NCBI GenBank assembly: GCA_003996215.1
Contig: QJPP01001786.1
Location: 1-64,000, forward strand
Origin: Jaltomata sinuosa
Lineage: Eukaryota; Streptophyta; Magnoliopsida; Solanales; Solanaceae
Reading direction: 5' to 3'
DNA: 64,000 bases
The first letter of the stretch is position 1; each line of letters begins with the position of its first letter. Positions 35,640 to 48,620 of the stretch are shown here, piece by piece. The notes beneath the pieces were generated by a model. That model ran no database searches, was not told where the DNA came from, and saw only the letters and a program-made list of their open reading frames with translations. The position numbers and the translations under genes were made by a program.

Positions 35640-38600
35640 GGCACCTAATTGAAATTCACCTGAACATATGACACTCTAATTGATTTGATTTGCCCTTGAG
35701 GTGGCACGTGTTTACTTATTATTCTTCTCTTATGTGGTATGATTTGATGAGCTATTTAATTCTATTTTGGCCTTAAATGGTCTAGCATAATTTTTGAATA
35801 AAATGACTTGAAATTGAAATAATCTTCATCATCAATGGTTTTTACTAAGTTTCATGATTTACTCTATCACTGGATTTTAATTATTTCAACATAACTATTT
35901 TTTTACTAATATTATTATTATTACTATTATTATTTTATTATATGAACTCTTGTCCCAAGGCACTCACTGAGTAACTCAAGCATATCATCATTGTTTTTGG
36001 TGGTATGTTAGGTAGAGGAGAAGAGCAAGTTTCGGAGGATCAAAATATATAGGAGGGATTTGTTTGTCTGACAGACCTTGGTGAACCCACATTCTTGCTT
36101 TTGGATGTTCCTCTTTATTTACTGCTTTATTCGATTTCGAGTTGTGTTTCAATCTAGCATTCTTCATAGAGGCTCCATAGACAGAGATGTTGTGTCATGG
36201 GTATTATTTAAAGTTATTGCTTAACTTATGAGGCATACTACTTTGCTAAATTGATTTAGATATCATATTTTGCATTAATATTATTATTTCATTTTATTAT
36301 ATTATATTATTTAATTTATACTTACATAACTTGTAATAATTGGATTAAAATAAGTTAATAAATAAAGTAATGATGGGGAAAGAGTGTGAACTATCATATC
36401 TATAAAGTGCTTCCGATGTGGTTTCGTAGAATCGAATGCTTGTTAGGAAGTGACAAAATTCCTTTAGTCTTGGAGGAGGTGTGGTAATGGAAACCTTTCT
36501 AATTTGTGGATCTTATCACCGCGTGTATTTATGCCGTGCAGTCTCTGCATCACCGGACTGATCCAACATTTTTTAGGGGTGAAGGATCAAGATACCAGTA
36601 CTATCTTTGTTATTCTGCCAGCCTCGGAGTCTCTGTAAATGGTCCATTATCTTCGTGTCTTGATCTCTATTTGGTCTTGTTTGTAAGAATTTTGTTGTTG
36701 GATGAACCCAGGTTCGTGGCCGCAATCCTAGCCTTGCACGTTCTGTTCCTATTCCTTGTCGGTGGCACTTCTTCTTCTTGGGATGAGATGCTCAATGACA
36801 GTAAGGACCTACTGGTGTTAAAGCATGTCCTTCATCTCTGTAGAGAAGTTATGTGGACTCATACCCAGGGATAAAGACAGCTTTTGCTTTAGGTGATGTC
36901 TGCTGAAATTTTGCTACCTCTTTCAATATTTTGATTGTTGCAAATTCTTTAACCACTCGGGAGGCCCGATTTTTGCTCCTTTTGCAGCTAGTACTCTCCT
37001 TTTTAATGTTCTGTTCACTAGATGGGACTTTCGTGACTTGGCATCAGTCCTTGGTCAAAGGATCATTCATCTTTGGGCCTATCAACATCATCATTATGTC
37101 TTCTATCTTCGTCTCCTTCTCTAATGTTGGATGGTTGTAAGGCTAGTCTTTATCTCCTCATGTAGTCCAGTCTCATGTGTTTTGTTTCTGTTGTACTAAC
37201 TTAGCTTGGTAGGGGAATCCCTGGTGAGTGATTCTTTGTCTCTCTATCATTGTGTCTTTGTAATTGAGTGTTGTCTTCATCATCTGCTGTCAATAGCCCA
37301 AATGGGGTTACTGAGGCTACAACTAGTAAGGAAGTATTAGTGTCATGACTTTGATGAATAACCTACATACCCAGTATATGTCCTTTATTTCTTGCTCTAC
37401 GTCATCTTGGTTTAAACTCTTGAGCATTTGGACTCAGCATTTTCTAAGTGTGAACAACTGTTTTACCACCATTTCGGGTAGCTCGACGTTTAGTACATCT
37501 GAGATTCAACTCTTCCTTCAACATTCCGCTAATCGGGAGAGACTTGTGTAACTTGACATTGATCACTGGGTACAACATCTTCAAAACCTTGGACTCTACA
37601 CTCGAGTGCTTGTGTGATATGGTTAGGAGGGTCGGGGCGTCATTTGTGGGGCTACAAATTCGATACTCCCATTGACATATTGACGGCCCCTCATGGTCTT
37701 TTGTAACTAGAAATCAGATCGGGGGCGCAATGTCTTTCAACTGCATGCCCTGTGCTTAGAGTACTTGGGTGATGATTTTCTAGGAAATTGGTGCAAGTAT
37801 ATGTATTAGAGAGTCGGTACTAGTTAACGTTTTTCTAGACTACATGCAATTTTTTTAAGATCCATCACCGCTACTTGAGAGCATTATATGATCAACTAGA
37901 TACTTTGAAAAGTTATACTACGCCAAGTGACATCCGGCTACTCCAGTCAGTTAGGCCCCAGAATCTTTCGCCATTCATAGTGTGGGAATTTAGTTTGCTC
38001 CACCTCCAACTTCTTCCATAGTTTTTCTCCCTGCCTCCAGGCGCATTGCCTCACTTCATCCTGCATGGCTTATGTCTCGAGAGACATCCAATATTCCCAA
38101 CATTCTCCTGATTAGTTCAAGTTAGGTACTATGGAGATGGGTCTCTCTCTCTTCAATATTCGGTCACATGAAATTTCTTAGATCATTTTTCTTTGGAGTC
38201 ACTAAGGCTCGTATCCACATCCGGTTAGATTTTAAGAGATATAGACACATTCTCTTTCTTTTCCTCCTCCCCGTTCTTGCTCCCGTCCTTTCTCAGTCTC
38301 TCGTCCTTAAGGATGTTATGACCCTGGTATGTCCATAGGCTATGTTAACAATAAAATATTGGTGGGCAAAGGGACGTTGCATTAGGTATCGACCAAAGTC
38401 CACTATGTTAAGTATCGAATGTAGGGACTTCATCACAATAGGTATCCCTTGAAGGACTAGCAAGGGCATAGCACAAAAGAACAAAATAACACCACAATTG
38501 TCTATCCCTATAGGCGATGTCAAATTATATTCCAAAACAATTGTCATTCTGTTTAACAGTTGAATTTGTGAAAAGAGGTTAAAAGAAAGCAAATCAAGAC

Positions 38601-39249
38601 CGATCAAGTTCACTTCATTTGGGATAAACTATCAAGGTCGTAATTTCTTATAAGTAAATAATTCTTTGAACAAGAAATGGATTGTAGAAGTGGGGGGGGG
38701 GGGAAGTTTTAGGGTTTCATTCATGGGAGATGCTAAATTGAGGAAGAATAAGATAATAAGTAAAGCTTTTCGGGATTTTCTTATGCTTTTATTCTCTGTA
38801 ACGTCTCCTTTTATAGGCCCAAAATTAAACTGTCACGTCAATATGAAATGATGACATGTTTGGGTACTGAAAGACTATCTCATAGCACGTGCCTACACTT
38901 TGACACCTTGCTTAAATCTGATTGTGGAAGATAGGCGTGTGGCTCGAGAATATTATTGGACTTCCAAGGGTCATTATGAATGCTTTCAGTTGTAAGGCAG
39001 TCTTCCCCGATAAGACTACTCTTGGATGCTCGGTATGCGATCCGGCCCTGCTGCAGTTGTTCGAGGCTTCTTGCGACATATCAGGGAGAGGCTTCTTTGT
39101 TCTCCCCAGATCACCTGCAGATATTCCTTCGGATTTGGTCTCACCATGTATCGCGATGTGATTCATTCTTTTTACTAGATCCAATTTCTGCCTCTTATAA
39201 AAAGTTAAAATTAGGCTTTGTCAAATCTATATTTAGACACTGTATATCA
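35640..39249. other. Unassigned DNA without recognisable genes
   Basis: It begins with the continuation of the tandem array interrupted by E (to about 35,710). ATT-rich microsatellite-like stretches lie at about 35,905-35,945 and 36,280-36,320. Short open frames exist (for example 36,506-36,874 on plus and 38,293-38,613 on minus), but none shows a motif I recognise. It is probably old, degraded transposon sequence. Confidence 0.5.
38692..38703. repeat. Run of 12 G
   Basis: An uninterrupted G homopolymer in otherwise AT-rich DNA. Its length should be treated with caution as a possible assembly artefact. Confidence 0.9.
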
Positions 39250-39530
39250 AAAGTTATTCCGAGAAAGCTAAACATGTAAAGATCTTTAAAAGTTAAATAC
39301 AAATTAAATAACACTATCCAAATAAAATACGCATAAAACTTTTACCTTGTGACATCATATATAGTGGGGACATATTATCACTTTATGCTGCCATATCTAA
39401 AGTTATTCCGAAAAGGCTAAACATATACAAAAAATTAATAACTAAATACAAATTAAATAACACTTTCCAAATAAAATACCCATGAAACTTTTATCTTGTG
39501 ACATTTTAGTGGGGACAGATTATCATTTTA
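39250..39530. repeat. Tandem duplication, unit about 149 bp
   Basis: Two neighbouring copies begin AAAGTTATTCCGA (39,250 and 39,399) and share ACAAATTAAATAACACT, CAAATAAAATAC, CTTGTGACAT and AGTGGGGACA in the same order. The second copy is slightly shorter. Confidence 0.8.
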
Positions 39531-40427
39531 TGCAAGTGCGCCTGATCTCCTTTGATAATTTTTTTCTTTACTTTTTTTGAATTTATCTTTTTTGTTCAAT
39601 AATCATCACAGCTATAGGTGTATATAGGTCAGGTTGGTGCAGTTTTTTTAATTTCAAACCAACTAATTGTGACAAATTTTTAAATCTATAAAACAAATCA
39701 AACGAATAAAAGTTGAGTTTTTCAACATCAAATTTTCTCAGATATTTTGGGGTTTCTTCTCGTAAGTCTTTCTACAAACATATAATTAACTTGTACTTCT
39801 AATATTTATTTGATACTAGCAAGATATAACTACTTAACATATTTTTTGAGAAAATAACACAAAATGTGAGATGACTGATGCCAGTAAAATATTCAACAAA
39901 AAAATAATGAAATCATATAAAATAAATACTCTACTGCAAATAAATAAGTCATGATGAAAACAATTATTATAATCTAAAAGTATTAAGTCATGCTAAAATA
40001 AGTATGAATAATAAATATTACTTATATGACTAAAAATTAAAGAAAAAAAATTACATTACATATTTTAATGTCTAACCCAATGCAAAACTAAAGCATACAT
40101 ATCCAATATTATTTTCATTCCTAGTGTTGAATTGAATATCTTTTATTAGCATTAACAATAATATAATTTTGATTTGGAAATTATTTGAGTTACTAACATC
40201 TATGGACAACAAAAATTACTGGACCATTCATAATTTTTAATTCAAATAATATGTTAAAACATAAAAATTATTAATAAAAAGGGAAAACTCCATAGATTCC
40301 CCTTAAGATCAAACTGTTTACGCCTAAATACCCTTTTACATAAAACACCCCTCTAACTAATTACAGAAAATTCCCCATTGTAGCTTTGTAGTTATTTATC
40401 TCATTTTTCATTCCTTTTTTTTATTTT
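39531..40427. other. AT-rich DNA, possible MITE remnant
   Basis: Words around 39,630-39,750 (GTCAGGTTGGTGCAGTTTTT, AAACCAACTAATTGTGACAA) recall the ends of non-autonomous hAT/Mutator-like elements of plants. I could not find the matching terminal inverted repeat. Otherwise nothing is recognisable. Confidence 0.25.
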
Positions 40428-41094
40428 TGTGATGACCCTTCCCGTCATCTTTGTATTTATACATTTATTGCACCGTTAGAGCTTTTCTGTAGTGGCCCCA
40501 AGTCATTTATGGCTTGTTGGGACTGGTGGTTCGGTGCCCTGGCCGTTCGTTTGGTCGTTATGACTGTTTGTCTATCTTAGAGCCTAAACTTAGTATATCG
40601 TTGACTTTGGTCAGCATTCTTATCTAACGTGCTCGGAATTGAATTCTGACAGTTCTGTTAGCTCCAAAGCGATAATTTTGCTCTAGTTGGACCTTTACTT
40701 GAGGCCTGAGAACTTCCAGTGTGGGTTTTATGTGTTTTTCTCAATTTTCAGGCTATTTAGAGTTGAAAGTGTAACTTTGGGTGACTTTTGATGATCGGAG
40801 TGTCGGATTCGAAATCCAACAATTCCATCAGCTCCGAGATATTGAGTTTGGGCTAGAAAGGTAGTTGGTTTGGGTTTCGAGTGAGCCAGACTCATTTTGA
40901 GCCTTTGGGTTCCTTTTCGTTAGTGTTGACTTGGGTCAACATTTCTCCGAAATGACCTCGTATGGAAGTTTTATCATTTCCGTTGCGTCCGGAATGTCAT
41001 TTCCCCTCTGTTAGCACTATTAGTTTTTGAATATCGGTTTCTGATTGTGCTCGGAACACCCCGTGGAGTTTTTGGAAATTGCAAAAAATTCAGT

Positions 41095-41262
41095 TGCAGG
41101 CCAGCCTTCAGTGCAATCACGCCAAGGTCAGCGCAATCGCGCTTCAGTGCCTGCCAGCCTTCAGCACGATCGCACCCCTCCCAGCGCGATAGCGCTGAGG
41201 CGCCTGCAACCCCTTCAGCACTGTTGGCGCTGGCCTAGCGCCGATGGCGCAAACCATTTTCC
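41095..41262 (+). repeat. U3 palindrome cluster of A4
   Basis: Six degenerate copies of a GCGCGATNGCGC-like near-palindrome in about 150 bp (for example GCGCAATCGCGC, GCGCGATAGCGC, GCGCCGATGGCGC), spaced roughly 20-30 bp, often preceded by CCTTCA. Located just before the TATA box. Confidence 0.7.
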
Positions 41263-41268
41263 AGCGAT

Positions 41269-41277
41269 TATATAAGG
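41269..41277 (+). promoter_or_regulatory. TATA box of the A4 5' LTR
   Basis: TATATAAGG directly downstream of the palindrome cluster. It is absent from the 3' LTR, where a 356-bp deletion removed it. Confidence 0.65.
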
Positions 41278-43927
41278 ACACAACTTTTTTCCCAACTCTC
41301 ATTCTCTCATTCTCTCATTTCTCACTCTAAAACTCTATTTTAGCTCCTACAAATTGCTCTATTTTGATTCTAAGCCTTGGGGAGTTGGTTGGTTGTGGAT
41401 TTCATGTGTTCCTTCATCGTTGGTAAGCTCCCTCTTCCCTTGAAATTTCTTAAAAACCTCCATTGATGCCCTTCTCTAAGTTTAGGTTTTGATTGTGAAT
41501 TCTGGCCATTCCATCTGGTGCATGCTCGTGGGAGTGGTAGATTATCCTTCTCTACTCCGTTTTCCACCTTTGTGGTTAGTACTTCTTGCCCAATTTCTGT
41601 TGGATTTTCCAGAATTTCTTTCTTTAAACCCCAACCTTTGAGGGCTGTTTTGATGCCCTTTTCCTTGGCCATTTGTGCTCAAATTTGGAGCATATCTTCT
41701 TGTTACCTTTGGGGTTGTCGTGGCTCTTTTCATTTTTGGTTTTGGGTTATAGGCTCGCATGCCTGCTTTTGACCCGGATATTGACCCGGCTACAATTGTG
41801 GCAATTTGGGTACTGTTAAACTCGTTTTAATGTTATATTTATGATCTTGATAGTTTGATTGTCATTTGGGAGTTCTCAGAGCATTTCAGGCTTGGACCTG
41901 GTTGTTCGAGAAGCTTGTCATCGGACGACAGGTAGGTTACGGCTTAACTCCCTAGACTTCGCATAAATCGGGTAAAATTATACTAGTTGGCATCCTAAGG
42001 TTGGGTTACTAGGTTGGTACCACAGACCTTGACCGCTTTTCCATGATCCGTTCCGTTCTTTCCTCCGTTGTGTGTAGTACTCTTGTTGATTGATATTATT
42101 ACCCTTGTGGTCTTGTGAGGCCTTGTTGATTCTGGAACATAGAGGGTGGGGTCATTAGGAATGTCCGCGAGTCCCGAACATAGAATTATCCTGCTAGGCT
42201 GGTTATGCCTGTTGAGTAGCTTTGGAGCCTGTGCAGGGCCTATAGGTTGATTGTGAGCTGCGGGGTGGCTATTGTGTGTTTGATCATGCCTTTTCCATGC
42301 ATATAGAGAGGTTTTCCCACATTTTACTACGGTTTGGCTTCAGGCCTTCTGGGACTATTTTCTAAATTTTGCATGGCCCAGGGGGCCCATTTTCGATGGA
42401 AATGATTTGGAAATGGTTTTGACTTGTCTTGTGGATATCCTTGGGGTAAGGGAAGTTTTAAAAGGCATTTTATATATAACTCCACTTTTCTGGGCTCGAC
42501 GGGGTTGGGTGCCTTACTTTTATACTACAGCATCGGTGGTGTTGCTGGACTAGGCGGGGCCGAGTACTAGAGCTTTTGGGCTTACTGTTTTAGACCTAGA
42601 TACCCTCCAGGCAGCTTTACTTGGGAATTGTTTTGAGTATGCAGGGCATCTAGTATGTTGGTCGGGGGCCTCCATGGACCTTGTCATTCCGGACTAGAAG
42701 TTGCGAGTTGCGGGTGCCGGAGGAAGGGTATACAGTGTAGTAGTGGTATACGGGTGGGACCTTCCATGGATCCCTTCTTCTGGGCCTTATAGGTCTCGGA
42801 AGTGGGTGACATATGGTACTTGATCACTTTTACTTAGCATGGCATCATATCATTCATCTGCATGAGGTACCACCCTTGTCTGTTGATTATTGAATGTACG
42901 CTCTAGTAGTATGGGATGCCGGAGGGTTTGTTTTCACTTGTTTGCGTTCCTCGGTTGTATGGGAGACCGAGGGACTGTAGGTAGAGTCTTATTACATTAC
43001 TTCTGTCTTAAGTGTGAGATTGGTTATAGCGGGGCTGTTGGTTCTAGGGATGAGATTGTTATGATTAGCGTGGTTAGAGCTTGGTTAAAGCGGGGCTATT
43101 GGTAACTGTTTATTATGATTGGTGTGGTTACTGTTCCTATTTCTGAGCATGTCTACTTTGAATTTCCCTCTTATTCCCCATACTTGAGATTATCGGTATA
43201 CCGCCCATTCTAGACTTATGCATATATACTGTTGTTGCAAGGATCCCAGGTGTATCATTCTCATTTTTCACATGTGTTTGCCATGTATATATTCTATTTG
43301 CTAGCCTTGCTTGTTGCTTTTCGTTGTCTTCCCTCTGGGCTAGTTCTGGTGTACTTTATCATTGATTTATGTGACTGTTTATTTCTACTCTGCCTGCTAC
43401 TGTTCTTTTACCTTATATATGCTCAGTCAGCCTATAGTACCTACTGGGTACCTTTTGCTTTGCATTGTGTGCTCACCCTACCCCCTGCATCTTCTGGTGC
43501 AGATCCTAGTGTGGGCCATCATCGTTAGAGCGTCGGAGACTCGTGTGGGTAGCTTTTTTTGGATCATCCAGACTGAGGGTGAGCTCTTGGCATTCAGAGC
43601 TTGACTTAGTTTATCTTTTGTATATTCTGCACTCTGTTACTATTCAGAGACAGCTTATATGTATATATATTTCTTTTGGATCTTTTTGTACTCCTGTTGT
43701 AGTTCGGCTCTTATACACTATGATACCAAGTTTTGGGTTGGATTAGCTTTTGTTTTGTATTTATATTACTCCGGTTAGCCAATTTATTCCTTTTGTTCCC
43801 TTACTTCTGCTTATTTATTGTTCTTCCGCTTAAACTGTTAGAAAGTAGCCCATTACTAACCTTTCTTGGCTCGCCTACCAGGAGGTTGTAGGTGTCATCA
43901 TGACTGAGAAATCGGGTCGTGACAGCT

Positions 43928-43939
43928 TAGTATCAGATC
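43928..43939 (+). other. Primer-binding site of A4, mutated
   Basis: TAGTATCAGATC corresponds to TGGTATCAGAGC with two changes, three bases after the LTR end. Confidence 0.85.
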
Positions 43940-44136
43940 CCTAGGTTCACCAGTGTCATTGGTATAGTAGCCAATGTCTAGTAGAGTCATGCGGATCGGG
44001 GCGGAGACGTTTGTGCTCAATCTTTGGGAGGCTATAGTGACATCTTAGGAAAATGGACTTTTTTTGTTCCTCTTTCGTGCGTAGTATCCTTGGAAGTTCC
44101 TGAAAATCTCACTTGTTCTGGTTCATTCTTCTGCAG

Positions 44137-45740
44137 ATGGTTCGTATGAGATCGTCATTTTCAGGCGAAGGAGAGCCTCCTGCCTCTGCACTTCCGACTC
44201 CAGCTAGGGGTCGGGGTGGTCGCAGGGGCAAGGCTAGAGGTCTTCCCAGAGCAGCGGCGCCTGCTAGGGCTGCCAGAGTTGTTATAGAGCCGGAGTATGA
44301 CTACAAGCCAGAGTTAGCTCCAGAGCATCAGCATATGGATTGGGGGATGGCCCAGGTACCACCAGCTCGAGGGATAGTTCCAGCATCGCTTTCTATGCCA
44401 GCTTCAGCCCTAGCTCAGTCTTCAGATGTTCGAGGTTTACTTGTTCAGCTCTTGGATATAATTGGGGAGCATTTTATGAGGCAGCACAGACATCCGCTCA
44501 GGGGGTAGCCCTGGGTGTTCAGAGTTTAAGAGCGCAGCCTGTTACTGCGGCTCCCCGTGCTGAGGTTGTTCCAGTCCCATCGGTTGTCCAGCCTCTTGAT
44601 CCTCACCCCGCCATGACAAATGGGGAGCAGAAGACCTTGGGTAGGTTTGTGAGATTGGCACTGCCAAGATTTGCTGGTACACAGGGTCAGGACCCCCACG
44701 ATTTTATCACCACCTGTGAGGAGATGCTGCATCACTTGGGGTTATTAGAGACTCACGGGGTTGGCTATACTTCATATCAGCTGGAGGGTCCAGCAAAGTT
44801 ATGGTGGAGAGCAGAGGTTGCATGCAGTCCTTTTACGTCACCTCTCTTGACCTGGTCCGAGTTCTATGAGGCCTTTATGGCCAAGTTCTTTCCACAGAGC
44901 GACAGGGAGCATTGGAGGGAGGAGTTCACTAGACTTTCCTAGGATTCTATGACTGTCTTAGAGTACGAGACCCATTTCCATCAACTTGCTCTGTTTGGGG
45001 CCATGATTATGCCTATTGAGGCCGACAGGATTTGTAGATTTGTTTGGGGGCTACGGAGAGAGTTTAGAGAGCCGGCAGAGATACTAGTTGCTAGCAATCG
45101 ATCATTTCAGGCCATTGCGGACTATGCCCGTACAGCTGAGGATTCGCGTCGACATGACACCAGGTCCATAGATAAGAGGCCTCGACATCAGGGTGGTTAC
45201 AGTAGTTCTAGGCATGGTGGTAGAGGTTTTGGCTAGTAGGGCTGAGGTTATCAGCCACAGAAGCATCAGGGTCAGTCTAATCGACCATTCCAGGCTTCAC
45301 TTCAGGCTTTGGGTTCTCAGTTGGAGAAGGGTTAGAGCAGTCAGCATGGTCAGAGAGGTCCGTCTGCGAGGGGTAATGCTTTTGGGGCATCAGGCTTAGG
45401 TGGCTACACCTATTCAGCAGGTCCATCTTAACAGGGTGGGCTGTCAGGGCCGTGCTATGAGTGTGGTTTTAGTGGTCATTTTGCCAGATATTTCCCTCAG
45501 CAGGGTACAGCCTATTATGAGTATGGAGTTGGTGGCCATTATGCTAGAGATTGCCCCCAGTGGGGTGTGGTTTAGCCTTTTCGCTCTGTTCAGCCACCGA
45601 CTCAAAGAGGCGGTGGTCAGGGTAGAGGTGGTGCTCCACGTGTCAGAGCGGGTGGTAGGGATGGCGGTCAGGCAGGTGGAGGTCGTCATCAATTCTATGC
45701 GGTCCCTGAGAGATCAGAGGCAGAGGCCTCGGATGCTGTG
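44137..45740 (+). pseudogene. gag: gag remnant of A4
   Basis: ATG 44137 (MVRMRSSFSGEGEPP). A one-base indel near 44,475 shifts the frame. The capsid-like domain follows (RFAGTQGQDPHDFITTCEEM, GPAKLWWRAEVA, WSEFYEAFMAKFF), with TAG stops at 44940, 45234 and 45333, each aligned to CAG in A1. Unlike A1 there are two tandem zinc knuckles: CYECGFSGHFARYF (45453-45494), whose last Cys is Phe, and a second from 45513 whose first two Cys are Tyr (TAT). Both are broken. Confidence 0.88.
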
Positions 45741-46150
45741 ATCACAGGTACAATTTCTATTTGTCGTCAGCCAGCTTATGCTTTGTTTGATCCTGGATCC
45801 ACTTGTTTATAAATATCTGCCTACTTTCTGCCTTGTTTGGGGTTGGCTAGTGAGCCATTATCTGTGCCTATTTCTGTTTTGACCCCAGTAGGAGATTCTT
45901 TAGTAGTGGATCGGATTGTGAGATCATGTGTGATTTTCATTGGTGATTTGGATACTTGGGCTGACTTGATGATACTTGATATGTTAGACTTTGATGTGAT
46001 ACTGGGCATGGACTGATTATCATCTCACCGTGCGGTTTTAGATTGTAATGCCAACACTATTACCATAGTCGTGCTCGGTGTGTCCCCGGTTGTGTGGCAG
46101 GGTTCTGTTAGCCATGCACCGTCAGGGATCATATCTTGTCTTCGATCTAG
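45741..46150 (+). pseudogene. Aspartic protease remnant of A4
   Basis: ALFDPGSTCL with the catalytic Asp at 45789, then TAA at 45810 and TGA near 46,015, so the domain is cut twice. The VILGMD motif is retained near 45,998. It is collinear with A1. Confidence 0.82.
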
Positions 46151-47530
46151 GAAGTTGATTTCCAGTGGGTGTCTAGCTTATCTAGCATATGTCCGAGATG
46201 CTAGTGTTGACCCTACGTCTGCTGAGTCTGTTCCTGTGGTTAGAGACTTCCTAGATGTTTTTTCTACCGACCTGCCAGGCCTTCCACCTGAGAGGGATAT
46301 TGATTTCACCATCGAGTTAGATTCGGGCACCAGGACCATTTATATCCCTCCCTACCGTATGGTTCCTGCTGAGTTGAGAGAGCTTAAGGACCAGCTCCAG
46401 GATTTTTTAGCTAAGGGGTTCATTAGATCGAGTGTTTCTCTTTGGGGTGCTCCTGTCCTCTTCGTGAAGAAGAAGGATGGGTCAATGAGGATGTGTATTG
46501 ACTATCGATATCTGAATAAGGTGACAGTGAAGAATAGGTATCCGATGCCCAGGATTGATGACCTGTTTGATCAGCTTCAGGGTTCTGCCATGTTTTCTAA
46601 GATTTATTTGAGGTCCGGCTACCATCAATTGAGGATTAGGGCGGAGGACATCCCTAAGACAGCATTCAGGACACGTTATGGCCATTATGAGTTCCTGGTG
46701 ATATCTTTTGGGTTGACTAATGCCCCCAAAGCCTTTATGAATTTGATGCATAGGGTGCTTAGCCCCTACCTGGATATGTACGTGATAGTCTTCATTGATG
46801 AAATTCTGATATACTCGAGGAGTGGGGACGAGCATGAGAAGCATTTGAGGACCATACTTCAGACTTTGAGAGATCACCGTCTTTATGCCAAGTTCTCAAA
46901 GTGTTAGTTTTAGCTTGAGACACTTGCATTCCTAGGACATGTAGTGTCTAAGGATGGGATTAGAGTGGATCTGGGTAAGATTTTTGTAGTTCGTGGTTCC
47001 CCTAGACCCACCACTCCTACCGAGGTTCGCAGCTTTGTTGGGTTGGCCGGTTATTACAGATGATTTGTTGAGGGATTTTCTTTCATAGAAGCACCCTTGA
47101 CTATGTTGACTAGGAAGGATGTTCCATTCCAGTGGTCTGATTAGTGCTAGGATAGCTTTCAGAGGCTTAAGGCTTTATTGACTTCAGCTCCAGTTCTGAC
47201 TTTTCTGGTTGAGGTTCAGGGTTTCTCCATGTATTTTGATGCTTCAGGGGTCGGTCTTGGTTATGTGTTAATGCAGCAGGGTCGAGTGATAGCATATGCG
47301 TTGAGGCAGCTAAAGGTTCACGAGCGCAACTACCCCACTGACAACTTAGAGTTGGCGGCGGTAGTTTTCGCGCTCAAGATCTGGAGGCACTATCTATATG
47401 GAGTTCATTATGAGATATTCACCAACCATCATAGTCTTTAGTACATTACGAGTCAGTGAGAGCTGAACTCAAGGTAGAGGAGATGGACTGGGTTGCTGAA
47501 GGACTATGATTTCACTTTTTATACCATCCG
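46151..47530 (+). pseudogene. pol: Reverse transcriptase-RNase H remnant of A4, catalytically dead
   Basis: RT is open to 46,907 but two catalytic acids are lost: the first Asp is Tyr (FSKIYLRSGYHQ) and the FIDD motif reads FIDE (near 46,793-46,804). Stops then occur at 46,905, 47,062, 47,142 and 47,148. RNase H (from 47,178) reads FDASGVGLGYVL and EIFTNHHSL, where Asp of the FTDH motif is Asn. TAG stops at 47439 and 47475 align to CAG in A1. A one-base deletion at about 47,517 ends the domain. Confidence 0.88.
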
Positions 47531-48620
47531 GACAAGGCAAACGTGGTAGCGGATTCCTTGAGTCAGAAGGCGGTGAGTATGGGCAGTCTAACTTCACTTT
47601 TAGTTTCTGATTGACCGTTAGCCTTGAACATCCAGTCCTTGGCTAACCGTTTGGTTAGGCTTGACTTATCGGATCCCAGCAGAGTTCTTGCCAGTGTTGA
47701 GGTTCGCTCTACACTAGTTGATCAGATTCAGAGCCGACAGTTGAGGATCAGAGTTTGTGTGACCTTCGTGATCAGGTAGTTCAGGGTGAGGCTAGCCAGG
47801 CTACCTTGGGTTCTGATGGGGTTCTGAGGTTTGATGGTCGACTTTGTGTTCCAAGAGTGGGTGATTTGATACAGTTGATACTCCGTGAAACACATTGTTC
47901 CAAATACTACATTCATCCTGGAGCAGCGAAGATATACAGAGATTTGAGACACCTCTACTGGTGGAGTGGTACGAAGTGGGACATGGCAGAGTTTGTATCT
48001 CGGTGCTTGAACTGTCAGCAGGTGAAGTTTGACCATATGAGACCGGGTGGCTTGATACAGCGACTTCCCATTCCTGAGTGGAAGTGGGAAGGTATTACTA
48101 TGGACTTTGTTGTTGGTTTGTCTTGTACCACTCGGAGGTTTGATTCCATTTGGGTGATCGTGGATAGGCTGACTAATTCAGTGCATTTCTTACTAGTTCA
48201 GACTTCCTATGGGGCAAAGAGGCTAGCTCAGATCTACATTCGTGAGATTGTACGGTTGCACGGGGTCCCAGCTTCTATCATTTCATACCGCGGCACTCAG
48301 TTCACATCTCAGTTTTGAGAGCTATACAGACGGATTTGGGTACGAAAGTTCAGCTTAGTACTGCTTTTGACCCTCAGACAGATGGCCAGTCTGAGAGGAC
48401 CATTCAGGTCCTGGAGTACATGCTTCGGGCATGTGTACTTGACTTTGGAGGTTCTTGGGATCAGTTTGTGCCATTGGCTGAGTTTGCTATAATAATAGCA
48501 TTCATTCGAGCATTGGCATGGAACCTTTCGAGGCTTTGTATGGTAGGTGTTGCAGATTACACATTGGTTAGTTTGATGGGTTAGAGTCCAGACCGCAGAG
48601 TATGGATTTGCTTAGAGATT
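47531..48620 (+). pseudogene. Integrase zinc-binding and catalytic domain, A4 remnant
   Basis: The HHCC residues are present (ETHCSKYYIHPGAAKIY, CLNCQQVK). In the core the first Asp (TMDFVVGL) and Glu (DGQSERTI) remain, but the second Asp is Tyr (IISYRGTQFTS near 48,280). One-base losses at about 48,315 and 48,490 shift the frame twice. Confidence 0.86.

Larger units (their letters stand above)
40428..43924 (+). repeat. 5' LTR of A4 (3497 bp)
   Basis: TGTGATGACC to GTCGTGACA. It contains the U3 palindrome cluster, a TATA box, the AGGTAGGTTA box at 41918-41937 and the terminal hairpins (43,850-43,910). Confidence 0.93.

Noticed and set aside
36506..36874. 122-codon open frame as a host gene
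   Set aside because: No recognisable domain, no convincing start context, and it sits in repeat-derived DNA.
38912..39184. Overlapping plus and minus frames of 79-99 codons
   Set aside because: Less AT-biased than the surroundings but with no motif; frames on both strands suggest chance.
46482..46877. 131-codon minus-strand frame
   Set aside because: It is the mirror of the RT gene of A4; a similar minus frame occurs over RT in C (56,255-56,554).
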